A stretch of 64,000 nt of DNA from Mucilaginibacter sp. PAMC 26640 (lineage in GTDB: Bacteria; Bacteroidota; Bacteroidia; Sphingobacteriales; Sphingobacteriaceae): the NCBI GenBank assembly GCA_001596135.1, contig CP014773.1:2852001-2916000 (forward strand). The letters run 5' to 3'. The position numbers and the translations under genes are program-made. The notes under the pieces were generated by a model that worked only from the letters and a program-made list of their open reading frames with translations, was not told where the DNA came from and ran no database searches. This document shows, in pieces, positions 52,942-61,616 of the stretch. The stretch's first letter is position 1. Each line of letters starts with the position of its first letter.

Positions 52942-53222
52942 GTCCGGCTAATATCAGCATTCATTGGTGAGCTGGCAAGGTAAATTTAAAATGGGTATGC
53001 GGCCATTTATCCCCAGAGTTAACGGAGTAGGCACAGCGTTTACCGAATCGAAATAGTTATTAATAATTAATAGCTCCGTGAGCGCTGTGCTAGCTAATGC
53101 AATAATTTCCGTACCCTCTGTGTTTAATTCTTCAATTTAAAATCCGGATTATGGCTTTTAACAGGAACATCACCAAACAAAATATTGGGGCATTACCTGG
53201 GTTATTGATGGCTAAAACAAGC
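52942..53222. other. spacer between GH78 and the third GMC gene
   Basis: 281 bp with no supported gene. A gene for a subunit-3 protein, expected next to a GMC dehydrogenase, is absent here. An imperfect inverted repeat (CACAGCG about 53032, CGCTGTG about 53080) is the only structure seen. Confidence 0.35.
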
Positions 53223-54941
53223 TTACAACATTCCTTTTTTTATCTCATTAACAGCATAAGTTGCGGCTCTTGCCGTAAGGGCCATATACAATATCGACGG
53301 ACTTTGATTACCGGTGCTAGCCATGCAGGCACCATCGGTAACAAAAACGTTTTTGCAATGGTGCAGCTGGTTCCATTCATTTAGTAGCGATGTTTTAGGG
53401 TCTTTGCCCATTCTTACGCCACCCATCTCATGGATATCTAAGCCCGGAGCTTGCTTATTATTATAAGTCCTGATGTTTTTACATCCGGCTTTCTCCAGCA
53501 TTTCGCTGGTTTGGGTATGGAAGTCTTTGATCATCCGCTCGTCGTTTTCATCATAGCTTACAGATGTAACCAGCAAAGGGATGCCCCATTGGTCCTTTTT
53601 ATCTTCACTTAGCCGCACATGATTACTCTCCTTCGGCACGGTTTCTCCCTGCAGGTAAGCAAAAACATGCCAGGGGCCGGGTTCGCAAAGCTGATCTTTA
53701 TAGTCGCCGCCCACTTGTTCTTTTTCGGCATCCGGCGAGTGCTGGTCGCGGTAGGCGTTCATAAAAGTGGTGTATCCGCCATGGAAATCAGTTTCCTGTT
53801 TGTGCAGGTTACGAAAGTTCACCAGGATCAGGTCTGTAGGGTTACGGCCAAAGTAATATTTATCCAGGAAGCCATCTATATCTGCAGATACCGATGCCCG
53901 GTAATTGTGGAAGGCAATATATTTACCAAGCAAACCGCTATCGTTACCCAAGCCATTAGGGAACCTTTTGGATTTGGAATTGAGCAGCACCAGGTTACTA
54001 TTCAAAGCAGATGCGTTGAGGAAGATGATGCGCGCTTTAAATTCAATCACTTCTTTGGTGTTGGCATCTATCACCCGCACACCACTTGCCTTGCCTGATT
54101 TTTCATCGTAAATAATGGAGTGCACTACCGAATGCGGCCGGATAGTTAAGTTGCCGGTTTTTTTGGCCCAGGGAAGGGTGGAGCTTACCGAGCTAAAATA
54201 GCCGCCAAACGGACAGCCGCGCATGCACATATTACGAGCCTGGCATTTACCGCGGCCCTGGTCAAGGTGTATCTGAGATGGGTCTGTTAAATGTGCCCAG
54301 CGGGCGTGCACCAGGTGACGGTCGGTGTAGTTTTCTTTAAGTTTTTCTTTGATATGTACCAGCGGGGCGTTCATATCAAATGGCTTCATAAATTCGCCGT
54401 CGGGCATCGCTTCCAGGCCATCCTTGCTGCCGCAGATGCCGATGAACTTTTCCACGTGGCTGTACCAGGGCGCTACATCTTTATAGCCGATTGGCCAGCC
54501 TATACCATAGCCAAAACGTTCGGGCGCTGTAAATTCGAATTCACTCCAGCGCTGGGTGGCCCGGCCCCAGGTAAGGGATTTACCGCCCACCTGGTATCCG
54601 CGGACCCAATCGAACGGTTTTTCCTGTACGTAGGGATGATCAGCATCTTTCACAAAAAAGTGGTCGCAGTCGTCACCGTATCCCGCGGCTTTGCTAATCA
54701 GCGGGTTTTGTTCCTGCTGTTCCCGATTGATACGGCCGCGATACCGGAATTCCCATGGTGGTGTGGTAGCGGTAGGGTAATCTTTGATATGCTCCACGTT
54801 ACGGCCACGTTCCAGTACCAGCGTTTTTAAACCTTGTTCGCAAAGCTCTTTTGCAGCCCAGCCGCCGCTGATCCCCGAACCGATAACGATAGCATCAAAA
54901 GTGCGCACATCTGCACCATTGGAGTTAGAATTTCCTGACAT
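53223..54941 (-). CDS. GMC-family flavoprotein, third copy, with an altered catalytic motif
   Basis: 572 aa, no signal peptide. FAD motif 'IVIGSGISGGWAAKEL' (18-33), cysteines 233/239/243 in 'CQARNMCMRGCPFG', His504 in 'DIHEMGGVRMG'. The second catalytic position, Asn in 'CQNPS' of the other two copies, reads 'NQSPS' here: Ser547 at that position, with an Asn two residues earlier. Otherwise highly similar to GMC 1. No small-subunit or cytochrome gene lies next to it, so it either borrows those of the 24-41 kb locus or uses another acceptor. Upstream of it on the same strand are kinase, NagB-like and Gfo/Idh/MocA genes. Confidence 0.9.
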   Translation of the reverse strand: MSGNSNSNGADVRTFDAIVIGSGISGGWAAKELCEQGLKTLVLERGRNVEHIKDYPTATTPPWEFRYRGRINREQQEQNPLISKAAGYGDDCDHFFVKDADHPYVQEKPFDWVRGYQVGGKSLTWGRATQRWSEFEFTAPERFGYGIGWPIGYKDVAPWYSHVEKFIGICGSKDGLEAMPDGEFMKPFDMNAPLVHIKEKLKENYTDRHLVHARWAHLTDPSQIHLDQGRGKCQARNMCMRGCPFGGYFSSVSSTLPWAKKTGNLTIRPHSVVHSIIYDEKSGKASGVRVIDANTKEVIEFKARIIFLNASALNSNLVLLNSKSKRFPNGLGNDSGLLGKYIAFHNYRASVSADIDGFLDKYYFGRNPTDLILVNFRNLHKQETDFHGGYTTFMNAYRDQHSPDAEKEQVGGDYKDQLCEPGPWHVFAYLQGETVPKESNHVRLSEDKKDQWGIPLLVTSVSYDENDERMIKDFHTQTSEMLEKAGCKNIRTYNNKQAPGLDIHEMGGVRMGKDPKTSLLNEWNQLHHCKNVFVTDGACMASTGNQSPSILYMALTARAATYAVNEIKKGML

Positions 54942-54960
54942 GAAAAATTTATAATTGGTA

Positions 54961-56073
54961 CTATAAAGATGCGGAAATTAATTCGGAAACATAATGTTCC
55001 AGTAAATTTAGAGAGGGGCTATGGCCGGTTTGGATGTAACAATTGGAGGTGCTGTTGGCCAGCATGAGCGATTGTTCGGTATTCATCCCCATTAATTGGG
55101 CTATACAAAAACCGGCGTTAAAATTATCGCCCGCACCGGTGGAGATGGTTGGATTTGCTACGAAAACCGGCTGATTGCTGTAACTTCCCCCTGCATCCCA
55201 AGCCAGGGAAATTTTGGAAGTATGGATGATTAAAATCGTAATGCCAAGTACAGAAAATAGCTGATCACCAATCGTTTGCAGGTCGTCAGGTAGTTGGTCT
55301 GCCACCAGGATTTTGTACAGTATACCCGCCTCGTTGCGGTTAAGGCTAAGTACTGCACTGCCATATTTGCCAAATGACCTGATCAGATCCATTGCCATTT
55401 TTATCACATCTGCAGTCCGTTTGGAACAATCAGACAGATCAAAGAAGAACTGCCTAGCGGGGGTGTATTCGCTGCGGTCGAAAACATCCGCAAGCAGGCC
55501 CTGCCAAATATTATTTGACTGATCCAACTCACTCCAGTTTACAAGGCACACCAGGTTTGCCTGGGCAAATACCGCATTAAGCGTAGCCAAGCCTAGTGCG
55601 TTTTTAATGATGTCCCAATCGGCGTGGTTCAGCTCTTTCATCTGGGCCAGCATGATCTTACCGTCGGTAAATTCCATGGCCGTTGTAAAGCCCGGATTGG
55701 TGAAGCTGTGAAGTGTGCAATCTTGATGCATCCCGCTAAAAGCAGTATGAACCGGTAATCCAAAGGCGCCAACGCAAGCAACCGGCAGGCCCATTTGCGC
55801 CATTGCATTTGCCATGATAGGCATGTTCCCGCCGAGTTTTTGAATAAGCTCTTCGCTTTCCAAACTAAAACCAGATCCGCTTTTGCCGGAAATATAATCA
55901 CCAAAATCTTTTATGGTGTCGAAATAGGCTACAGCGCCGGCCTCGGTTTTATTATTTACTACCCGTACAATTGAATCCACAAAACCATCGAACCCGGCCG
56001 CAACTTTTTTACCGGCCAGGATGCCGGGTGCGGATTGCAAAAGCGCCCGGATATGTAACAACTGTTCCTTCAT
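54961..56073 (-). CDS. PfkB-family carbohydrate kinase
   Basis: 370 aa from the ATG at 56073; the longer start would overlap the NagB-like gene. Ribokinase fold with 'KKVAAGFDGFVDSIVRVV', 'KLGGNMPIMANAMAQMGLPVACVGAFG' and the anion hole/catalytic 'ISTGAGDNFNAGFC' (Asp as base). ATP-dependent phosphorylation of a sugar; substrate unknown. 4 bp behind the NagB-like gene: one operon. Confidence 0.88.
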   Translation of the reverse strand: MKEQLLHIRALLQSAPGILAGKKVAAGFDGFVDSIVRVVNNKTEAGAVAYFDTIKDFGDYISGKSGSGFSLESEELIQKLGGNMPIMANAMAQMGLPVACVGAFGLPVHTAFSGMHQDCTLHSFTNPGFTTAMEFTDGKIMLAQMKELNHADWDIIKNALGLATLNAVFAQANLVCLVNWSELDQSNNIWQGLLADVFDRSEYTPARQFFFDLSDCSKRTADVIKMAMDLIRSFGKYGSAVLSLNRNEAGILYKILVADQLPDDLQTIGDQLFSVLGITILIIHTSKISLAWDAGGSYSNQPVFVANPTISTGAGDNFNAGFCIAQLMGMNTEQSLMLANSTSNCYIQTGHSPSLNLLEHYVSELISASL

Positions 56074-56077
56074 GTTT

Positions 56078-56812
56078 TTACGAGGCGTGTTCCAGTTCTG
56101 AAGCCGCATCCTGGTCTAAGAGAACCCGCGCGTGCGGAATTCTTTGCAGGATAGAAGCCGGGCACTCCACACTTACCAATCCCTGCAAGGCTTCGTGAAT
56201 TATAGGGGCTTTTTTAGCACCCGATGCAATAAGAATGGCTTTTTTGGCTTCCTGTAAATGCTGCAAACCAAGTGTAATGCCGTGGGTAAGGGGTGTGGCC
56301 TTGCTAAAATATTTCTGACCAACTTCCACCGTAACGGGATCGAGAACCGAAGTATGCGCATACAGATCGAACGGTGTACCGGGCTCGTTTAAACCCAGGT
56401 GGCCATTCATACCGATGCCTACCATCATGATATCCAGCCCGCCATGGCTGCTGATGAAGCTGTTTATGCGTTCACATTCGGCATCCAGATCATCTGCCTT
56501 GGCATCAAACATGGTGATGCGCTCCGGGTCGAGATCCAGGTGACTGAAAAAGTTGGTATACAGGTAATGTTTGCAGCTGCCTTCGTCGGTTTCATCCATA
56601 CCCACCCACTCGTCCAGTCCAATAATGTGGCATTGCGTAAGGTCGATCGTTCCGTCTTTGGCATATTGCACCAGGTACTTCAGCATCCCGGTGGGGGATT
56701 CGCCGGACGGGAAACAGATCAAAGAATCCGGCTTTTTTTCCAGTTGTTTGACAACCATTTCGGCAGCTGCTTTGGACATTTCGTCCGTATCAGCGTATAT
56801 TTTTATTTTCAT
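56078..56812 (-). CDS. NagB-like sugar-phosphate isomerase/deaminase
   Basis: 244 aa from the ATG at 56812 (an upstream Met at 56881 is rejected; the family begins 'MKIKIYAD'). Sugar-isomerase fold of the glucosamine-6-phosphate deaminase/6-phosphogluconolactonase family: 'FPSGESPTGMLKYL' phosphate loop, 'IIGLDEWVGM' (Asp67), 'GIGMNGHLGLNEPG' with His138 and Glu143. The Asp that assists ring opening in E. coli NagB (Asp141 there) is Asn136 here. The Asp/His/Glu relay is therefore incomplete, and the substrate could be a different amino or keto sugar phosphate. Confidence 0.83.
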   Translation of the reverse strand: MKIKIYADTDEMSKAAAEMVVKQLEKKPDSLICFPSGESPTGMLKYLVQYAKDGTIDLTQCHIIGLDEWVGMDETDEGSCKHYLYTNFFSHLDLDPERITMFDAKADDLDAECERINSFISSHGGLDIMMVGIGMNGHLGLNEPGTPFDLYAHTSVLDPVTVEVGQKYFSKATPLTHGITLGLQHLQEAKKAILIASGAKKAPIIHEALQGLVSVECPASILQRIPHARVLLDQDAASELEHAS

Positions 56813-56855
56813 ATTATTTTGCAGTTGATAATTGCTGTCATTTAAAAGAGCATAC

Positions 56856-57941
56856 TTATTTATGATTAAGCCACAGATCAACAGGCTTACTTACAGTTGC
56901 TGTAAATGGTAGGTTAATCTTTCGTCCCTGCCCGGCAGAGGCATAAGCTGCATAGATCATCTCCATTACCGCCCTGCCGTCATCGCCGGTTACCAGCGGT
57001 GTTTTGTTTTCGCGAACGCACTCAATAAAGTGTTTCAACTCGTGCGGGTAGCCCTGGTTAAATACTTCTTCAAAAACAGTAAAACTCCACCCGGCCGTTG
57101 TGTCAGCCTTTTCCATGGCGTAGCCGTAACCTTCGCGGCTGTAGGTGATAGCGGCGTTGCCCATGAACAAGTCGGCATAAATAACACCACCCGTACCATA
57201 GATTTCGCATTTATCGTCCATACCGCCATGTTTGGCCCAGCTGCTTTCAGCAATGCAGGTAACGCCGTTGTCAAATTCAACTATCACTACGGCGTTGTCT
57301 TCGCCTTTGGTGCGGCCCTTATGAAAAACGGTATCCATTGTAGCGTACACGCTTTTTACTTTAGCGTGGTTGGTCATCCAACGGAACCAGCCCAGCGCAT
57401 GGCAGCCCATATCCATCAGCACGCCGCCACCTGCCAGGTTAATATCATAAAACCAATCGGTGTGCGGGCCGGAGTGCTTTTCAGACTGTTTCAGCATATA
57501 AACTTCACCAACTGCGCCTTCATTTACCAAATGCCTGGCCCGCTCGTATTTTGGTGCAAAGCATAGCTCTTCGGCATACATGAGTTTTACGTTGTTGGCC
57601 TTGCAGGTGGCAATCATTTCATCGGCTTCTTCCAATGTAACGGCCAGCGGCTTTTCTATGATGGTGTGCTTGCCTGCACGTGCGGCTTTAATACAGCATT
57701 CGGCATGCAGGTAGTTGGGTACGCAAATATCTACCACCTCGCAATCGGTGCTGGCCAGCAGTTCATCTACGTCGCTAAACCACTGCGCTATTGCGAATTT
57801 TTCGGCAAAAGCTTTGGCTTTAGTAGGGTTGCGGGCGTATACGGCCACCACATCGGCTTCGGGGATAAAACGATGATACGATTCCAGGTGGATCTCGGAG
57901 ATAAAGCCTGCGCCCAATATGGCAACTTTAGTTCTGTTCAT
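56856..57941 (-). CDS. Gfo/Idh/MocA-family oxidoreductase, cytoplasmic
   Basis: 361 aa, no export signal. 'TKVAILGAGFISEIHLESYHRF' (Rossmann), 'TIIEKPLAVTLEEADEMI' (conserved EKP), 'FYDINLAGGGVLMDMGCHALGWFRWM' (catalytic Asp/His domain). NAD(P)-dependent sugar oxidoreductase. Two bp separate it from the SGNH gene upstream; downstream 43 bp to the NagB-like gene. Likely works with the kinase and the NagB-like protein on one sugar. Confidence 0.9.
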   Translation of the reverse strand: MNRTKVAILGAGFISEIHLESYHRFIPEADVVAVYARNPTKAKAFAEKFAIAQWFSDVDELLASTDCEVVDICVPNYLHAECCIKAARAGKHTIIEKPLAVTLEEADEMIATCKANNVKLMYAEELCFAPKYERARHLVNEGAVGEVYMLKQSEKHSGPHTDWFYDINLAGGGVLMDMGCHALGWFRWMTNHAKVKSVYATMDTVFHKGRTKGEDNAVVIVEFDNGVTCIAESSWAKHGGMDDKCEIYGTGGVIYADLFMGNAAITYSREGYGYAMEKADTTAGWSFTVFEEVFNQGYPHELKHFIECVRENKTPLVTGDDGRAVMEMIYAAYASAGQGRKINLPFTATVSKPVDLWLNHK

Positions 57942-57943
57942 AT

Positions 57944-58627
57944 TTACAGGTATTTCATTTTTTTAAGGTAATCTACCCACATCACATACGCCTCGGGTTT
58001 TAAGTGCAGGCCCTCGATAGTTAATTCGGTTTTTAAACGGCCGGCTTTATCTGAAAAGAGCGGGGTAAGGGCGATGTAGGTGTAATTCAACGCTGATGAC
58101 TGAGCTTTCAGCATAGCATTTACGATTGGAATATGTTCTGCCTTGTTGTAGTGCTGCGGAAAATTAGCGTGTATGGTATTTAAGGGGAGGATACTCTGTA
58201 CAAAGATTTTGGTAGCGGGGCTTTGATCATGTACCTGTTTAATGATCTTAAAACAATTATAAGCGATCACCGAATCGGGGATGTCTTTGCCGATATCGTT
58301 GATGCCTATTAAAAGAAATAGTTTTTTTGGTTGTCGGATGGTAACATCGTCAAGGCGTTTTAGCAAACCGAAAGTTATATCACCACCGATGCCGCGGTTC
58401 ACCACGGTTGTATCGTTAAGCAGTTTGCCCCAGTTGCCCATTTCGGTAATGCTGTTGCCCAAAAAGATGATGCCGCCGGTTTTTACCGGTTCTTTTTTAA
58501 ACTGCTCTAATCGTTGCACAGTGTGCTCCGGTATAAAGGGAATGGTATCAAACAAGTTTTGATTGGTAGGCTTTTTTTGCGCATACGCAAAAGCAGGGAA
58601 AAGCAGAATAAAGAAAAAGTATTTCAT
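57944..58627 (-). CDS. exported SGNH/GDSL hydrolase
   Basis: 227 aa with signal peptide (~1-16, 'YFFFILLFPAFAYA' then QKK). Block I 'IIFLGNSITEMGNW' (Ser nucleophile), block II 'NRGIGGD' (Gly), block III 'LLIGINDIGKDI' (Asn), block V 'IEGLHLKPEAY' with Asp replaced (Glu-Gly-Leu-His), as is common in the sialate-O-acetylesterase/PAF-acetylhydrolase-like group. Probably removes acetyl or acyl groups from sugars in the periplasm. First gene of the minus-strand cluster. Confidence 0.88.
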   Translation of the reverse strand: MKYFFFILLFPAFAYAQKKPTNQNLFDTIPFIPEHTVQRLEQFKKEPVKTGGIIFLGNSITEMGNWGKLLNDTTVVNRGIGGDITFGLLKRLDDVTIRQPKKLFLLIGINDIGKDIPDSVIAYNCFKIIKQVHDQSPATKIFVQSILPLNTIHANFPQHYNKAEHIPIVNAMLKAQSSALNYTYIALTPLFSDKAGRLKTELTIEGLHLKPEAYVMWVDYLKKMKYL

Positions 58628-58939
58628 AATAGTTTATGTCGGCAGATAAAAATAATAAAATGTACCGGGATGGAGCAGCTTTTTAGGATTTATTGGATTT
58701 TTGCGGTAGGTAGCCAGTAAATTGAACATTAGCTAAATACTAAAATGACCGGACGAATTTAACGGTGATCGTTTTCTTATCTGGATTGCAACAGGCAGCT
58801 AATAACCACTATTCGGACAAAAGTTTAAAACGAGGTTTATTTTGACTACTTTATAAGTAGAGATTAGTTTAAAGTCTTATTTTTAGCGCCGCAAATACAG
58901 GTGCATTTATGCCGGTATTTAATACACGGGAAATAGCGA
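58628..58939. other. divergent spacer between the SGNH cluster and lysC
   Basis: 312 bp, no gene seen. A short inverted repeat ACTACTTTATAAGTAG (58844-58859) could be an operator or the boundary of a transcript. No lysine riboswitch pattern was recognised. Confidence 0.35.
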
Positions 58940-60250
58940 ATGAAAGTTTTAAAATTTGGCGGTACATCGGTGGGCAGTCCTGCCCGGATGAAAAACCTGC
59001 TGGATATCATCAACCCTGCCGAGCAGCAAATTGTAGTGCTTTCGGCCGTATCCGGTACAACAAACAGTTTGGTAGAAATTGGCCGGGCTTACCTTAACGG
59101 CGATAAGCAGAAGGCAGCTCAACTGATCAGCAGCGTTAAAGATAAATATGAACTTTTCATAAAGGAATTATTAGAAAAGCCTGAATTTTACGCGCAGGGC
59201 AAAGAGGTGATTGATTACCACTTTGGTTTACTGAGCGGAATGGCTAACGACCTGTTTACTGCTATAGAAGATAAAATTATTTTGGCGCAGGGTGAGTTGC
59301 TGTCAACAACGCTGTACCATATCTATTTAAAGGAGATTGGTGTACCCTCGGTATTGCTGCCTGCACTGGATTTTATGAAAACCGATGAAGACAGCGAGCC
59401 AGTTGTTGAATATATCACGGGGGCTTTAACCCCGTTGTTAGCCAAGCACAAAGGGGTGAACCTTTTTATTACCCAGGGCTATATTTGCCGCAATGTGTTC
59501 GGTGAGATTGATAACCTGCGCCGCGGCGGCAGCGATTACACGGCATCATTGATAGGGGCGGGCATCCGCAGCGAAGAGGTGCAGATCTGGACGGATATTG
59601 ACGGCATGCACAATAACGACCCGAGGATTGTAAAAGGTACCTCTCCCATTGCACAGCTATCGTTTGATGAAGCTGCAGAGCTGGCCTATTTTGGCGCAAA
59701 GATCCTGCATCCGCAAAGCGTTTTTCCCGCGCAAAAGTACAAGATCCCGGTACGGCTTTTAAACACAATGGACCCGCAGGCGGCGGGCACACTCATTACT
59801 AATGATAGCGAGCGAGATAAGATAAAGTCAATTGCGGCTAAGGATGATATAACCGCTATCAAGATCCAAAGCAGCCGGATGCTGCTGGCACATGGCTTTT
59901 TACGCCGCGTGTTTGAAGTTTTTGAGCGTTACCGTACCAGTATTGATATGATCACCACCTCGGAAGTTGCCGTATCGCTAACTATTGATGATACCACTTA
60001 CCTTGGCGAGATCACAAAAGAACTGGCTATCTATGGTTCTGTAGATATCGATGTTAACCAGACTATAATTTGTGTGGTGGGCGATTTCGGCGCAGAGAAA
60101 CATGGTTATGCAGCCCGCGTGCTGGAAGCGCTGAAACATATTCCTATCCGGATGATCTCCTACGGTGGCAGCGATCATAATATGTCGGTATTGGTGAAAA
60201 CGGAAGATAAGGTGGAGGCACTGAGAAGCTTACATAACAGGCTGTTTTAA
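58940..60250 (+). CDS. lysC: aspartate kinase
   Basis: 436 aa, monofunctional. Amino-acid-kinase domain begins 'MKVLKFGGTSVGSPARM' and includes 'GRGGSDYTA'-like 'RRGGSDYTASLIGAGIRSEEVQIWTDIDG' and 'AELAYFGAKILHPQSVFPA'; two ACT domains follow (~300-436) for feedback control by lysine or threonine. First step of the lysine/threonine/methionine pathway. Partner of lysA downstream. Confidence 0.95.
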   Translation: MKVLKFGGTSVGSPARMKNLLDIINPAEQQIVVLSAVSGTTNSLVEIGRAYLNGDKQKAAQLISSVKDKYELFIKELLEKPEFYAQGKEVIDYHFGLLSGMANDLFTAIEDKIILAQGELLSTTLYHIYLKEIGVPSVLLPALDFMKTDEDSEPVVEYITGALTPLLAKHKGVNLFITQGYICRNVFGEIDNLRRGGSDYTASLIGAGIRSEEVQIWTDIDGMHNNDPRIVKGTSPIAQLSFDEAAELAYFGAKILHPQSVFPAQKYKIPVRLLNTMDPQAAGTLITNDSERDKIKSIAAKDDITAIKIQSSRMLLAHGFLRRVFEVFERYRTSIDMITTSEVAVSLTIDDTTYLGEITKELAIYGSVDIDVNQTIICVVGDFGAEKHGYAARVLEALKHIPIRMISYGGSDHNMSVLVKTEDKVEALRSLHNRLF

Positions 60251-60264
60251 TTTAACATGCTATT

Positions 60265-60375
60265 AAGCAGACCGTCATTGCGAGGAACGAAGCAATCTCT
60301 AGCTGTATGACCGGTTTGCAAATCACTTAAGCCCATTTTAAAGATTGCTTCGTGCCTCGCAATAACGGGGTTATT
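60265..60375. repeat. inverted REP pair between lysC and lysA
   Basis: GTCATTGCGAGGAACGAAGC (about 60273) and its inverse GCTTCGTGCCTCGCAATAAC (about 60347) face each other 50 bp apart. Same REP superfamily as the 49.7 kb array and similar to the anchor of the RAYT array. Could act as a transcript-end or mRNA-stability structure between the two genes. Confidence 0.8.
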
Positions 60376-60389
60376 AAAAGAATACTACA

Positions 60390-61616
60390 ATGTTTAAAAA
60401 AGATACCATAGAACGCTTTAAGGGGATTGAAACCCCGTTTTATTACTACAACATGGATGTGCTGCGGCAAACGCTTGATGCCTGCCGCGATGCTTCCTCC
60501 GCCTACGGGTTTCATGTGCATTATGCCATGAAAGCTAACTTTAATCCCAAGGTGGTTGAAAATATTCAAACCTACGGTTTTGGAGCCGACTGTGTGAGCG
60601 GTAATGAAGTTAAAGCCGCCCTTGCGCATGGTTTTGATAAAAGTAAAGTAGTTTTCGCCGGCGTAGGTAAATCTGATAAAGAGATCAACCTGGCGCTGGA
60701 TGAGGATATTTTTTGCTTCAATGTGGAATCGGTGCAGGAGCTGGAGATCATCAACCACCTGGCCAGGGCAAAAGGTAAGGTGGCCGGCATTGCTATTCGC
60801 ATTAACCCAAATGTTGATGCCCATACCCACCACTATATAACCACGGGATTGGATGAAAATAAATTCGGCATCAACACCTGGCAGCTGAATGATGTGGTGG
60901 AGATGCTGCGCAAATGCAGCAACCTGAAGTTTTTAGGTATTCACTTCCATATAGGTTCGCAAATAACGGACATGGAGGTGTACAAAAGCCTCTGCATCCG
61001 TATTAACGAAATGCAGGACTGGTTTGAGAACCATGGTTTTGCCATCAGGATCTTAAACGCAGGCGGTGGCTTGGGGGTAGATTACTATAACCCGGATACG
61101 AACAATATCCCTGATTTTAAAAACTACTTTGAAGTGTTTAAGAAATTCCTGAACGTAAAACCCGGCCAGGAAGTGCACTTTGAACTGGGCCGCGCGCTGG
61201 TTGCGCAGTCTGCATCGCTGATATCGCGTGTACTGTATGTTAAAATAGGGCAGAAGAAAAATTTCCTGATCCTGGATGCCGGGATGACGGAGCTTATGCG
61301 CCCCATGTTGTACCAGGCGTACCACTCCATCGAAAATTTAAGCAGGGAAGGCGGAAAGGCGGAAAGTATGGAAGACGGTAAGGACGAAAGTGTGGCAGCT
61401 GAATCGTCTCAGATCTCAAATCTAAATTCTCACATCCTCAAATATGATGTTGTTGGCCCTATCTGCGAAAGCACGGATTGTTTCAGAAAAGATGTCGACC
61501 TGCCGGAATCTTTCCGGGGCGACCTGATAGCGGTACGTACCGCCGGCGCTTACGGAGAAGTAATGGCCTCCCACTATAACCTTCGCGATCAGGTGCAATC
61601 TGTGTATTCGGCTTAA
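60390..61616 (+). CDS. lysA: diaminopimelate decarboxylase with an in-frame insertion
   Basis: 408 aa, PLP enzyme making lysine. 'HVHYAMKANF' with PLP Lys48, 'GIHFHIGSQI', 'LNAGGGLGVDY', 'FELGRAL' and 'GPICESTDCF' (Cys359) at the dimer active site. Between 'YQAYHSIENL' and 'KYDVVGPICE' lies a 33-residue low-complexity stretch (318-350; 'GGKAESMEDGKDESVAAES') that other family members lack; the DNA there is repetitive (GGCGGAAAG, then TCTCAAATCTAAATTCTCAC). The frame is kept. Stop codon overlaps that of the minus-strand neighbour by 4 bp. Confidence 0.93.
   Translation: MFKKDTIERFKGIETPFYYYNMDVLRQTLDACRDASSAYGFHVHYAMKANFNPKVVENIQTYGFGADCVSGNEVKAALAHGFDKSKVVFAGVGKSDKEINLALDEDIFCFNVESVQELEIINHLARAKGKVAGIAIRINPNVDAHTHHYITTGLDENKFGINTWQLNDVVEMLRKCSNLKFLGIHFHIGSQITDMEVYKSLCIRINEMQDWFENHGFAIRILNAGGGLGVDYYNPDTNNIPDFKNYFEVFKKFLNVKPGQEVHFELGRALVAQSASLISRVLYVKIGQKKNFLILDAGMTELMRPMLYQAYHSIENLSREGGKAESMEDGKDESVAAESSQISNLNSHILKYDVVGPICESTDCFRKDVDLPESFRGDLIAVRTAGAYGEVMASHYNLRDQVQSVYSA

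Noticed and set aside
53151..53384. 77-codon plus-strand frame as a candidate small subunit of the third GMC protein
   Set aside because: It overlaps the GMC gene's end in antisense and has no Tat signal or subunit-3 motifs.
58628..58939. Lysine riboswitch upstream of lysC
   Set aside because: No multi-helix pattern or anti-terminator pair could be traced by eye.
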